Source: CAMWXW01 sp051650105 (lineage in GTDB: Bacteria; Desulfobacterota; Desulfovibrionia; Desulfovibrionales; Desulfovibrionaceae). From it: a DNA stretch of 64,000 bases. Below the pieces are notes generated by a model. It was not told the origin of the DNA. It ran no database searches and saw nothing but the letters and a program-made list of their open reading frames with translations. Shown piece by piece: positions 16,731 to 25,430 of this stretch (positions within the stretch are counted from its first letter, which is position 1; the number at the start of each line of letters is the position of its first letter). Location: positions 54,513 through 118,512 of the forward strand of contig JBOFIJ010000003.1 in the NCBI GenBank assembly GCA_051650105.1. Direction: 5' to 3'. The translations under genes were made by a program, and so were the position numbers.

Positions 16731-19184
16731 GTGGAACAACAAAGAAGATATATAATAAGTATACTTATTCTTATTGTGTGCACGGTATCTTTTTCTGAAG
16801 GGTACGCAGCGATAAGGCAAGAGAATCAAATTGATTTTGAGCGAGAAACTGTAAGTGAATATGTGCTAGAGAAGGCACTGGCATCCTTAAGTATAAATGG
16901 AAATAATACTTCTTTTTCAAGTGGAGAAGGATCCTATTCTTTAAAAATGGAGAGTGGATCCCATTCTCTAAAAGATACCTTGATAAATAGTAAGATAAGC
17001 ACAATTCAATCTGGTAAATGGAAAATTACTGCAGATACGCTGACTTCACAGCGTGATTCTACAATTTTGGAAGCACAAGGCAATGTAACTATACAAAATG
17101 GTGATTTGGTTCTTCGTGCAGATTTCATCCGTTATTACACAGAAACAGATTGGGTTTATTTAGAGGGAAATACAGAAATTACGTTTGAAGATTCTATGAA
17201 AGTACATGCTCAAAAAGCAGAAATCAATTTGAAAAATTTACATGGTTATATGTATGAAGCATTGGTACGTATGTCTAATCCTTATGTAGAGGTTCGAGGT
17301 GAAGTATTAGAAAGAAAAGTAAATAATAAATATCTTTTTAAAAATACAGTTATTACTGTGTGTGACACAGAGACAAAGGCTTGGAGTGTGTTGGCATATG
17401 TTGCAGAGATAGATATAGAAGGCTATGCAACGTTGTATAATTTTGTTTTAGATATATATGGATATGAAGTTCTTCGTATTCCCAGAATAGAATTTCCTTT
17501 TGCAACAAAGAGAAAAAGTGGTTTTTTATTGCCAGAATTAGCTATAAGTTCTTCCAAAGGTGTGGAGTTTGAAATTGGTTATTACTTTGCAATAGATGAA
17601 AAGAGCGATATGTTGCTGTCTAGTAGAATAATGTCTCAAAATGGTGTTATGTTAAGTGGTATGTATAGAGCACGATATAGTCCGGAATCAACACTATGGC
17701 TTGCTGGAAATTGGATATATGAAGTAAGTATAGAAGATTATATAAGCCCTGTTACACAGGATAGATATAAAGCAGATGATAATAGGTATTGGTTGCGTGG
17801 TATGTATAATACGCTACTTGGAGAAAGTCGATGGCGATTGCAATTGGATGTAGATTATGCTTCAGATTTAGTATTTGCAAGTGATTACAAAAGTGGTATG
17901 GTTGGTTCGGACGTGACATTTGATCAAACGTTTGAATTATTTGGTAGAGATTTCAATCCACTTAGGCAGAATCGTAAGAGCAAGGCTGTTATTTCCTCAT
18001 CATATGATAGATTTGGTGTGGCATTTTCCTCCACATATGAACAAAATCTTCTTGCACAAGATAATGCAATACAAATAAACGATAGCAAGGTAGTGGATCA
18101 GCTTCCTTCTGCGCAGTTATTTTTACACAGGCAAAGGGTTTTAGGGGATATTCCAGAAGCAAAATATTTTCCGGTAGAAGTGGAAGGTATTTTGGGGAGT
18201 ACATATTTTGTGCGTGATTCAGGTGCGAACGGTTTGCGTGCCGATATTACTCCTAAGATATATGTGCCATTTCAATTAGAATATTTTTCAATAACATCTT
18301 CTGCTATTTTAAATCAGCGAGTGTATTTTACAGAAAAAAATGGATTAGTTAATAGTGTGGAGGAAAAAGATATATATGTATTTGTTCCAGAATACGCAAC
18401 AGTGATAGAATCACACATGGCACGTGCATACAGTATTTCACATATATCTCCCCTTGAGGAAGTGGGTGATTCTCGTTGGACAGGTGTAATGCACAAGATA
18501 AAGCCTTGGGCTTCATACACAAATAGACCATATGTGAATCAAAATAGTATTCCTAATTTTACTGTAGATGATAGATTGGGAGTAATAAATGCAGTGGGCT
18601 ATGGTATAACAACTTCTTTAGTGCGTAAGAAAGAGACTGTGGTTATTGCTATAGAAGAGAAAGATGGCATACAAGTGCCTAAGAGGGAATTGTCGTCAGA
18701 CTATTTAGAATTTTTACGTGTACAAATATGGCAAGAATATTATCCATCTTTAAAGCATACGCCGTATAAAAATAATATTTCTCCTCTTGGATCAGAGATA
18801 GAGTATTTTTATGATTCGGCATTATCTCTTCGTGTTGTTTCTCGGTTAGATTTACAAACGGGGGAAATTATTAGAGGAGATGTTACAGTATTCTATACGT
18901 TAAAGGATTATTCTTTATCTGTGGGTTACGATTATCAAAAAAAAGCAGAGCATTATGATCAAAATAATAAAATTAGTAGTATTTATGTGGGATTAGAAAC
19001 GCCTGTTGTTTTTTCAATGCAGGCAAAAATTCGTTATGGCTATGATATTGTTCGCAACAAATCTTCAGAGATATCAGCAGCACTTAGCTATGTTGATCAA
19101 TGTTATTCAATAGGTTTAAGCTATTATCAAGATTTTTTTGGAACATCGGTGGGATTTTTATTTTCAGTACCTGTTTTTTTCTAA
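16731..19184 (+). CDS. lptD: LPS-assembly outer-membrane protein LptD
   Basis: 817 residues. LptD with the lipoprotein LptE places lipopolysaccharide in the outer leaflet of the outer membrane. Residues 1-27 form a Sec signal (basic MEQQRRY, hydrophobic core, cleavage near GYA-A). About 90-200 is the periplasmic OstA-like jellyroll (WKITADTLTS, ADFIRYY, QKAEINLKN), and 230-817 is the beta-barrel, with RIPRIEFPFATKRKSGFLLP at its start. Few cysteines remain (one pair outside the signal: in TVCDTET and DQCYSIG), so the disulfide pattern differs from E. coli. The start codon is GTG with a poor ribosome-binding site. Its presence indicates an intact LPS-bearing outer membrane. Confidence 0.92.
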   Translation: MEQQRRYIISILILIVCTVSFSEGYAAIRQENQIDFERETVSEYVLEKALASLSINGNNTSFSSGEGSYSLKMESGSHSLKDTLINSKISTIQSGKWKITADTLTSQRDSTILEAQGNVTIQNGDLVLRADFIRYYTETDWVYLEGNTEITFEDSMKVHAQKAEINLKNLHGYMYEALVRMSNPYVEVRGEVLERKVNNKYLFKNTVITVCDTETKAWSVLAYVAEIDIEGYATLYNFVLDIYGYEVLRIPRIEFPFATKRKSGFLLPELAISSSKGVEFEIGYYFAIDEKSDMLLSSRIMSQNGVMLSGMYRARYSPESTLWLAGNWIYEVSIEDYISPVTQDRYKADDNRYWLRGMYNTLLGESRWRLQLDVDYASDLVFASDYKSGMVGSDVTFDQTFELFGRDFNPLRQNRKSKAVISSSYDRFGVAFSSTYEQNLLAQDNAIQINDSKVVDQLPSAQLFLHRQRVLGDIPEAKYFPVEVEGILGSTYFVRDSGANGLRADITPKIYVPFQLEYFSITSSAILNQRVYFTEKNGLVNSVEEKDIYVFVPEYATVIESHMARAYSISHISPLEEVGDSRWTGVMHKIKPWASYTNRPYVNQNSIPNFTVDDRLGVINAVGYGITTSLVRKKETVVIAIEEKDGIQVPKRELSSDYLEFLRVQIWQEYYPSLKHTPYKNNISPLGSEIEYFYDSALSLRVVSRLDLQTGEIIRGDVTVFYTLKDYSLSVGYDYQKKAEHYDQNNKISSIYVGLETPVVFSMQAKIRYGYDIVRNKSSEISAALSYVDQCYSIGLSYYQDFFGTSVGFLFSVPVFF

Positions 19185-19317
19185 TAAATATCGAATAGTA
19201 TTGTGGTGTAAGTATTGAAAAAAAATAAAAGTATTTGAAAATAGAGAAAGACTATGGTAGGATTTTATAAATTGGTTTTCTGTGTAGGTAGTGCACTTTA
19301 ATATTGTATGGGGCATC

Positions 19318-19932
19318 ATGATGGATAAAATAAATAATAAATTAGCTACTATGAAGGGTTCATTGCCTTTTGTAGCGGGTATATTAGCTGCTTTGATTGC
19401 GGGATGGGTTATTTTCCCAGAGTTTTTATATAGCAAAAAAAGCCAACCAATAAATTTTGATCACAAAAAGCATGTGGAAGAAATTGGATTAAGTTGCAAT
19501 TCATGTCACTTTACAGGTGAAAATGGAAGTTTTTCTGGTATTCCACCAACATCTGCTTGTGCATCGTGCCATAGTACTCCTCAGGGGGATTCTGCAGAAG
19601 AGGCACGTATGATTGCTGAATATATAGAGCCTGGAAAAGAAATAGAGTGGATTGTTTATAATAAACAGCCAGACAACGTCTCTTTTTCTCATGATGCTCA
19701 CAGTTTAGAAACATGTAATACCTGTCACGATTTTAAACAGGAGCAACTGTGTGGTATGTGTCATCTTCCTGTTTGGACAATGGAGACATTGCCAGATGTA
19801 CGCGTAAATAAATTAACAGGGTATACAGATTTTTCTCAAACAATGGATTCTTGTGAAAGCTGTCATGCAAATGAGAATCATAGAGATGGTCAAACGAATG
19901 CAAATAATTCTTGCTTTACATGCCATAAATAA
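19318..19932 (+). CDS. qrcA: Qrc complex hexaheme cytochrome c subunit
   Basis: 204 residues from the ATG at 19318, which has GGGG just upstream; a second ATG follows directly, and an upstream GTG is less likely. An N-terminal hydrophobic anchor (residues 17-35) precedes a periplasmic domain with six CxxCH heme sites: CNSCH, CASCH, CNTCH, CGMCH, CESCH and CFTCH, plus extra histidines for axial ligation. This is the QrcA architecture. Qrc takes electrons from periplasmic type I cytochrome c3, fed by hydrogenases and formate dehydrogenases, and reduces menaquinone. The other three subunits follow on the same strand with very small gaps, forming one operon that ends in a strong terminator. Confidence 0.9.
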   Translation: MMDKINNKLATMKGSLPFVAGILAALIAGWVIFPEFLYSKKSQPINFDHKKHVEEIGLSCNSCHFTGENGSFSGIPPTSACASCHSTPQGDSAEEARMIAEYIEPGKEIEWIVYNKQPDNVSFSHDAHSLETCNTCHDFKQEQLCGMCHLPVWTMETLPDVRVNKLTGYTDFSQTMDSCESCHANENHRDGQTNANNSCFTCHK

Positions 19933-19940
19933 AGGAAAAT

Positions 19941-22031
19941 ATGATGGGAATAGATAGACGGTCGTTTCTTAAATTCTTTGCAGGCGGTGCAGTTGGGACA
20001 GTAGCAACGCCTGTTATTTGGAAAGGCATTGATGACGTGACTATATGGACACAAAATGGTTGGTCTCCTCGTATTCCAAAAGGTCCTGTAACTCATAAAA
20101 CAGTAGTAAGTAAGTTTTGTCCTTCGCTGTCAGGATCAAAAGTGGCATTTGCTAAAAATAATCCTATTAATATGACGACAGATAAAGAGAATCCGTTTAG
20201 TTTAGGTGCTATTTCTGCATTTGCTGCTGCAGAAGTACAAATGCTTTATAGTTCCTCTCGTATACGTGCACCAATGAAAAAAAATGATAAGGGTATTTTA
20301 GAGGAAATATCGTGGGAAGAAGCATATGCTTTATTATCTTCTAAAATGCAAGAATCTCAATCTTCTGTTGCATACGTATCTGGAGATGATACCTCTGTTG
20401 TTAATGACATATTCTTTGCAATAATGGGGAAACAAAAATCTTCTCGTGTTTATTTTATGCCAACAGAAAGGCAACCAGCCCAGAGAGCATGGGATATACT
20501 AGGTGGTAATGGTCTATTAGCATATAACTATGGGAATGCGGATGTTATTGTTGCAATAGGAGCGAATGTTTCAGATTCTTGGGGATTGCCAGTGCGTTTT
20601 TCTGTATTAATGAAAAATGCAAAGGAAAATGAAGAATCGAAACAAATTGTCTATGTTGGTTCTTATGCAAACAATACGTTTACTCAGTCGGATGTTAAAA
20701 TTATTGTAGAGCCGGGAAAAGAGGTAGAGTTACTTCTTGCAACACTTGGATATTTGACAAAAAATGGATATAGTTTACCAAATATTGCTGGGCGAGAGAG
20801 TATACAGAATGTACTAGATAGTAATGATACTCAGCGTTTATTACATTCTATGGGGATGTCGGAAGAAAGCTTTAAGAAATTTATAGATGTCTTATTATCG
20901 GCAAAGGCTCCATTGCTTCTTGCAGGTTCTACAATAGGTTCTGGCACACCTACGGCGCTAGCACTACTAACATTATTACTTACTGTTATGTTAACAGAAA
21001 AAAATGGCACGCGAACTATTTCTGTCGCACCGATGCCTCCTGCACTATTTGCTCCACAAGATAGGTATGAGAGTGCTATAAAAAATGATATTGTTGCATT
21101 TATGCACAACATTCTTTCTGGTAAAAAATCGTGTTCACTATTTATAAGTTATGATGCCAATCCTCTCTATGCCCTTCCTGCGGTGAAAAGTACAGAAGCT
21201 GCGTGGAATAAGATATCTTTTAAAGTCGCAATAAACACATATATGGATGAGACCGCTGCAGCAAGTGATTTAGTCTTACCTCTTTCTATGGGCTTAGAAT
21301 CTGTAGATGATGTGTATATGCCATATGGTGCAGATGCCTTGTATTATGCTATGTCCGATGCTGTTATTAGCCCAATTTATAATACTCGTGCGGGTTTAGA
21401 AATAGCATTGGAAATTGCAAATATGGTTGGAGTGAACACGCTTGGTATGACAGCAGAATCGGTAATTGAGAAACGCACAGACGCTGTGAATGCTGTATAC
21501 AAGGATATAAAAAATGGTATGGTGTTTGTTGGCGATACAACTACTGCAGTTATATCGAAATGTGATGGATCTGTTATATCATCGTATCTTGCTGCATTGC
21601 CGACAAAACCAAAAACACCTGTATTTTCAAATGCAGATATTATGTTATTGCCGTCCTTTGGGTTGTATATAGGTAAGAGTACCACATCAATACCGCCATT
21701 TAATGTGAAACGTATACCATATACGGATTTTTTAGAAGAGGAAATGTATGTGACAATGAATCTTCAAACGGCAAGAAATTTATTGTTAAAAAAAGGTGAT
21801 AAGGTAAAAATATCTGTAAAAGATGATGCAATTATTGCGAGAGTGATAGTGCAAGAAAATATAGTAACAAATGGTATTTCGTTATTGGCTGGTTTGGGAC
21901 ATACAGCTTTTGACAATTTTACGAAAAATAAGGGTGAAAGTGTATTACGAATTCTTTCTCTTATTCCAGAGAATGAGGAAGAGACAACATTTTCGTGGAA
22001 CCGTAATCCCGTAATAATAACAAAAGTATAA
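19941..22031 (+). CDS. qrcB: Qrc complex molybdopterin-oxidoreductase-like subunit
   Basis: 696 residues. The N-terminus carries a twin-arginine signal (DRRSFLKFFAGG), so it is exported folded to the periplasmic face. The body belongs to the molybdopterin oxidoreductase superfamily (ISWEEAYALL, ATDLVLPLSMGLES-like region at about 455, and a C-terminal dinucleotide-binding barrel). However, the four cysteines of the N-terminal [4Fe-4S] cluster are missing; only one Cys near residue 60 is present there. This loss is characteristic of QrcB, which holds no molybdenum and acts as a structural or electron-relay subunit. It starts 8 bases after qrcA and ends 12 before qrcC. Confidence 0.9.
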   Translation: MMGIDRRSFLKFFAGGAVGTVATPVIWKGIDDVTIWTQNGWSPRIPKGPVTHKTVVSKFCPSLSGSKVAFAKNNPINMTTDKENPFSLGAISAFAAAEVQMLYSSSRIRAPMKKNDKGILEEISWEEAYALLSSKMQESQSSVAYVSGDDTSVVNDIFFAIMGKQKSSRVYFMPTERQPAQRAWDILGGNGLLAYNYGNADVIVAIGANVSDSWGLPVRFSVLMKNAKENEESKQIVYVGSYANNTFTQSDVKIIVEPGKEVELLLATLGYLTKNGYSLPNIAGRESIQNVLDSNDTQRLLHSMGMSEESFKKFIDVLLSAKAPLLLAGSTIGSGTPTALALLTLLLTVMLTEKNGTRTISVAPMPPALFAPQDRYESAIKNDIVAFMHNILSGKKSCSLFISYDANPLYALPAVKSTEAAWNKISFKVAINTYMDETAAASDLVLPLSMGLESVDDVYMPYGADALYYAMSDAVISPIYNTRAGLEIALEIANMVGVNTLGMTAESVIEKRTDAVNAVYKDIKNGMVFVGDTTTAVISKCDGSVISSYLAALPTKPKTPVFSNADIMLLPSFGLYIGKSTTSIPPFNVKRIPYTDFLEEEMYVTMNLQTARNLLLKKGDKVKISVKDDAIIARVIVQENIVTNGISLLAGLGHTAFDNFTKNKGESVLRILSLIPENEEETTFSWNRNPVIITKV

Positions 22032-22043
22032 GGAGAAAATGCG

Positions 22044-22814
22044 ATGGCATCAGAGATAGGCGAATTAACAGTACGCTGGGGTATGGTTATCGATGTGGAT
22101 AAATGTACCGGTTGTGGTTCTTGTATGGTATCGTGTCAGGCAGAGAACAATGTTGCTTTAGAAGATGATTTTTCTAAGAAATATCGAGCAATTTCATGGA
22201 TAAAGGTGGATAAAATCGATAATGGAAAATCGTTTCCAGAATATGATGAGGTATATATGCCAAGGCCATGTATGCAGTGTGAGAATCCTCCTTGTGTTCC
22301 TGTTTGTCCTGTTGTTGCAACAGAGAAGGGATATCAAGATGGTGGTTTTGTAAGCCAGATAGCAGCTCGTTGTATAGGGTGTAGGTATTGCATGGTAGGG
22401 TGTCCATATGGTTCTAGAGCATTTAATTGGAAAGATCCAGTATGGCCAGAAGGTATGGAGAATACATTAACACCGCATGCGTCTACTCGTATGCGTGGAA
22501 CTGTTGAAAAATGTACATATTGTCACCATAGATACACAGCTGCAAGAGAAAAAGCGCGTATAAATGGTGAAGACCCTAATAACCTTGCAGAGGATGCATA
22601 TGTTCCAGCTTGTGTGGAAACATGCCCATCTGGGGCGCTAAAGTTTGGGGATTTGAATAATGAAGAGCATGAGGTCTATAAACTTTCACAATCACTGGAT
22701 GCATTTCGTTTACTAGAAAAAGCTGGTGCAAAGCCACAACTATATTTTATGTCCAAGAAAGCATGGGTTCGTGAAATGGCAGATTATCATATTGAATTGA
22801 TGAATAAGGAGTAG
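22044..22814 (+). CDS. qrcC: Qrc complex iron-sulfur subunit
   Basis: 256 residues with four cysteine sets for iron-sulfur clusters: CTGCGSCMVSC (from residue 21), CMQCENPPCVPVC, CIGCRYCMVGC, and CTYCHHR paired with CVETC. It belongs to the DmsB/NrfC-like ferredoxin family and would relay electrons from the heme subunit towards the quinone site. No signal peptide of its own is present, so it is probably carried through the TAT system with QrcB. A ribosome-binding site AAGGAG lies before the ATG, and qrcD starts 3 bases after the stop. Confidence 0.93.
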   Translation: MASEIGELTVRWGMVIDVDKCTGCGSCMVSCQAENNVALEDDFSKKYRAISWIKVDKIDNGKSFPEYDEVYMPRPCMQCENPPCVPVCPVVATEKGYQDGGFVSQIAARCIGCRYCMVGCPYGSRAFNWKDPVWPEGMENTLTPHASTRMRGTVEKCTYCHHRYTAAREKARINGEDPNNLAEDAYVPACVETCPSGALKFGDLNNEEHEVYKLSQSLDAFRLLEKAGAKPQLYFMSKKAWVREMADYHIELMNKE

Positions 22815-22817
22815 AGA

Positions 22818-24101
22818 ATGGATACAACTCAGCAAGTAGTTGCGCAATACAATGACATTGATAATGGGAATAGGCCTTTTGATGCGGATTTTTTTCCTGA
22901 GGGAGTTGATCGTTGTTCTTTTAAGCAATTTCTTATTTGGATGTCTATTCTTGGAGTGATTTTTTTGTGGGGAATGTATGCTGCGTATTTGGTACTATCT
23001 AGAGGCCTTCTTGATACAGGATTGAATAATCATTTTGCCTTTGGTGCGTGGATAACATATGACCTTGCAGTTATTGCTCTAGGAGCGGGTGCGTTTTTTA
23101 CAGGATTCTTACATTATATTTTAAAAGTAAGGGGCTTGGATAAAATAATAAATCTTGCTGTTATTGTGGGCTTTACGTGTTACACTGGAGCCCTTCTTGT
23201 TCTTGTATTAGAAATTGGACAACCAATTAGAGCGTGGTTTGTATTTTGGCACGCCAATATACATTCTATGTTAACAGAGGTTGTTTATTGTATTAGTATT
23301 TATTGTACCGTTTTAATAGTGGAGTATATTCCATTTGTTTTTGAAAACAGAGTATTAAATAAGAATAAGGTATTGCGTACAATAGCTCATAATTTACATA
23401 TTGCAATGCCGATATTTGCAGGTATGGGTGCATTTTTATCTACATTTCATCAGGGTTCTCTTGGGGGAATTTCTGGAGTAATGTTTTCTCGTCCTTTCTT
23501 TTATAGAGATGGAATATCTGTATGGCCTTGGACATTTTTTCTTTTTGTTATTTCAGCTGCTGGTGTTGGCCCAATGTTCACTGTTTTAGTAGGCACTGCA
23601 ATGGAGAAAATAACAAAAAGAAAATTGATTCCTTGGGAAACAAAGGTATTAATGGCAAAAATTACGGGCACTATATTTACGATATATTCTGTGTTTAAAA
23701 TAGCGAGTATTACATGGTGGTCTGTTGGATTATTGCCAACATATGGCTTGGAATTTAGTAAAATGTTCACGGGGTGGTTTTTTGGGGAGTATTTATTGTG
23801 GATAGAGCTATCAGCTATTGTTCCAGCAATACTTCTTTTTATTCCAAAAACGAGAGCGAATCCAAAGATCCTATATACTGCAGCTTTTTGGATAGTATTG
23901 GCTGTGTGTATAAATCGTTATGTACAAGTTATTCAGGGTCAGGCTTTTCCTGCACTCCCTTCTGCTGTATGGGAATATTATACTCCAACATGGGTAGAGT
24001 GGGCGACATGTTTAATGACTATACCATATGTAATGATGATTTTAAGTATTTCTTATAGATATATGCCAATATTTCCCGCAGAGCGAGAACTTAATAAATA
24101 A
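22818..24101 (+). CDS. qrcD: Qrc complex membrane subunit (NrfD-like)
   Basis: 427 residues of the NrfD/PsrC family of quinone-interacting membrane proteins, with about ten transmembrane helices. A soluble N-terminal 30 residues precede the first helix (FLIWMSILGVIFLWGMYAAY). Typical elements are GAWITYDLAVIALGAGAFF, EIGQPIRAWF, and FLSTFHQGSLGG, a conserved stretch near the quinone pocket. In Qrc it passes electrons to menaquinone and contributes to energy conservation. It is the last gene of the operon and is followed by a strong terminator 17 bases after its stop. Confidence 0.92.
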   Translation: MDTTQQVVAQYNDIDNGNRPFDADFFPEGVDRCSFKQFLIWMSILGVIFLWGMYAAYLVLSRGLLDTGLNNHFAFGAWITYDLAVIALGAGAFFTGFLHYILKVRGLDKIINLAVIVGFTCYTGALLVLVLEIGQPIRAWFVFWHANIHSMLTEVVYCISIYCTVLIVEYIPFVFENRVLNKNKVLRTIAHNLHIAMPIFAGMGAFLSTFHQGSLGGISGVMFSRPFFYRDGISVWPWTFFLFVISAAGVGPMFTVLVGTAMEKITKRKLIPWETKVLMAKITGTIFTIYSVFKIASITWWSVGLLPTYGLEFSKMFTGWFFGEYLLWIELSAIVPAILLFIPKTRANPKILYTAAFWIVLAVCINRYVQVIQGQAFPALPSAVWEYYTPTWVEWATCLMTIPYVMMILSISYRYMPIFPAERELNK

Positions 24102-24118
24102 TACTATAAATAAAGTAT

Positions 24119-24153
24119 AGAAAGGAGGAAGTTTTATAAATTTCCTCCTTTCT
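24119..24153 (+). terminator. Strong hairpin ending the qrc operon
   Basis: A 12-bp perfect inverted repeat, AGAAAGGAGGAA and TTCCTCCTTTCT, with an 11-base loop starts 17 bases after the qrcD stop. No long T run follows, but the stem is by far the most stable in this neighbourhood, and its position is right for a terminator or an mRNA-stabilising end. Confidence 0.8.
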
Positions 24154-24852
24154 ACGTTGTATTATAAAGCAATGTAAATACATCGTTATAGCTCATAGTC
24201 ATTTTTGTAAAAATATAGGGATATTGTGGCTAGAATGGAGAATAGTACTATTCTTTTATAATAGAGTATTTTACACTGTTCTGTTGTATTTTTTTGTACT
24301 ATCTTATGTAGAATAAAGAGTATATTATGTATGCGCATTATTATGACGTGTAAAAAAGGTGTGCATAAAAAACAAAGAATTCTTAAATACTGTCTTAGAA
24401 AAATATTGAGAAGATAAGGCTTTTGTTAATAAAATTATATTTTCTTCCCTAAATTATGGGGTTTTGGTATTTGTTATATTAAGAGAGAATATATATAATT
24501 GCAGTGTATTGAGACGGGATATTATTTTCAAAAGTATTCATTGTTTCTTTTTGAATGCAAAAGGACAATAGAGGGTTTTATGGGATACTATAAAAATAAT
24601 ATTTATTCTTGTATAATATAAGAAAGAGATAACAGTATTTTTATAGAAGAGAGAGATATCGTTTTATTCCTACGAAAAAGATAAAGAATTATTATTGTCT
24701 AGTGCATATTTGTACTATTAGTCCTTATTATAAATATGAGATATTTTGGATTACATTACAGTAAATGCTTTCTTAATAATTTATACTATCACTTTTTCAC
24801 AAGATATATATAATAAAAGAAATATCTTTATATTATAGTTAAGGGAGTTTGT
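24154..24852. other. Gene-free AT-rich spacer
   Basis: About 700 bases between the qrc terminator and the next rightward gene. There is no credible reading frame, no repeat and no clear relic. The ribosome-binding site of the following gene (AAGGGAG) is at its right end. Confidence 0.5.
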
Positions 24853-25422
24853 ATGGGTAAAACAGTTGTTATAGATGGTCATCCAGATTTATCTCATTCA
24901 CATGCGGGTGCAACTATATTAGAAGATATTAAAAAAGATCTCTATTCATTAGAAATACGTCATCTAGGCTCATTATATAAAAAATTTGATATCAATATTA
25001 AAGTAGAACAAGTTTTATTAATGAAGGCAAAAAATATAGTAATACATTTTCCTTTATACTGGTACTCTGTTCCAGCTATTTTAAAACATTGGTTAGACCT
25101 TGTGTTTTCCTATAATTTCGCATATGGGTCTTCTGGAAATAAATTAGAAGGTAAAAATATGTTGTTATCAATTACTATAGGAGCAGAAGAGGAAGCATAC
25201 AATAGTAAGGGGAAAAATCATTTTACAATGGAAGAATTACTAGTACCTTTAGAACAAACAGCATATTTTACAGGGATGAATTATTGTTCTCCTGTATATT
25301 CCTATGGAATGTCTTATGTTGAGGGTATAGGAAATAATATTATAAAAATACAAGAAAGATCAAAAATACACAGTAAAACATTATTAGAGACAATTAGATT
25401 TTTAGAAAAGCAAAAATCATAA
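24853..25422 (+). CDS. Flavodoxin-fold NAD(P)H:quinone oxidoreductase
   Basis: 189 residues of the Flavodoxin_2 family (NQO1/KefF/MdaB type). These FMN- or FAD-binding cytoplasmic enzymes reduce quinones by two electrons, avoiding radicals, and some regulate potassium efflux channels. The flavin phosphate loop is at the N-terminus (VIDGHPDLSHSHA), and the family signature PLYWYSVPAILKHWLDLVF lies at residues 76-94. The length is normal. A ribosome-binding site AAGGGAG precedes the ATG. It stands alone, convergent with the M16 protease gene only 8 bases away. Whether it serves quinone detoxification or a Kef-type channel is open, since no kef gene is in view. Confidence 0.85.
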   Translation: MGKTVVIDGHPDLSHSHAGATILEDIKKDLYSLEIRHLGSLYKKFDINIKVEQVLLMKAKNIVIHFPLYWYSVPAILKHWLDLVFSYNFAYGSSGNKLEGKNMLLSITIGAEEEAYNSKGKNHFTMEELLVPLEQTAYFTGMNYCSPVYSYGMSYVEGIGNNIIKIQERSKIHSKTLLETIRFLEKQKS

Positions 25423-25430
25423 AATAACTC

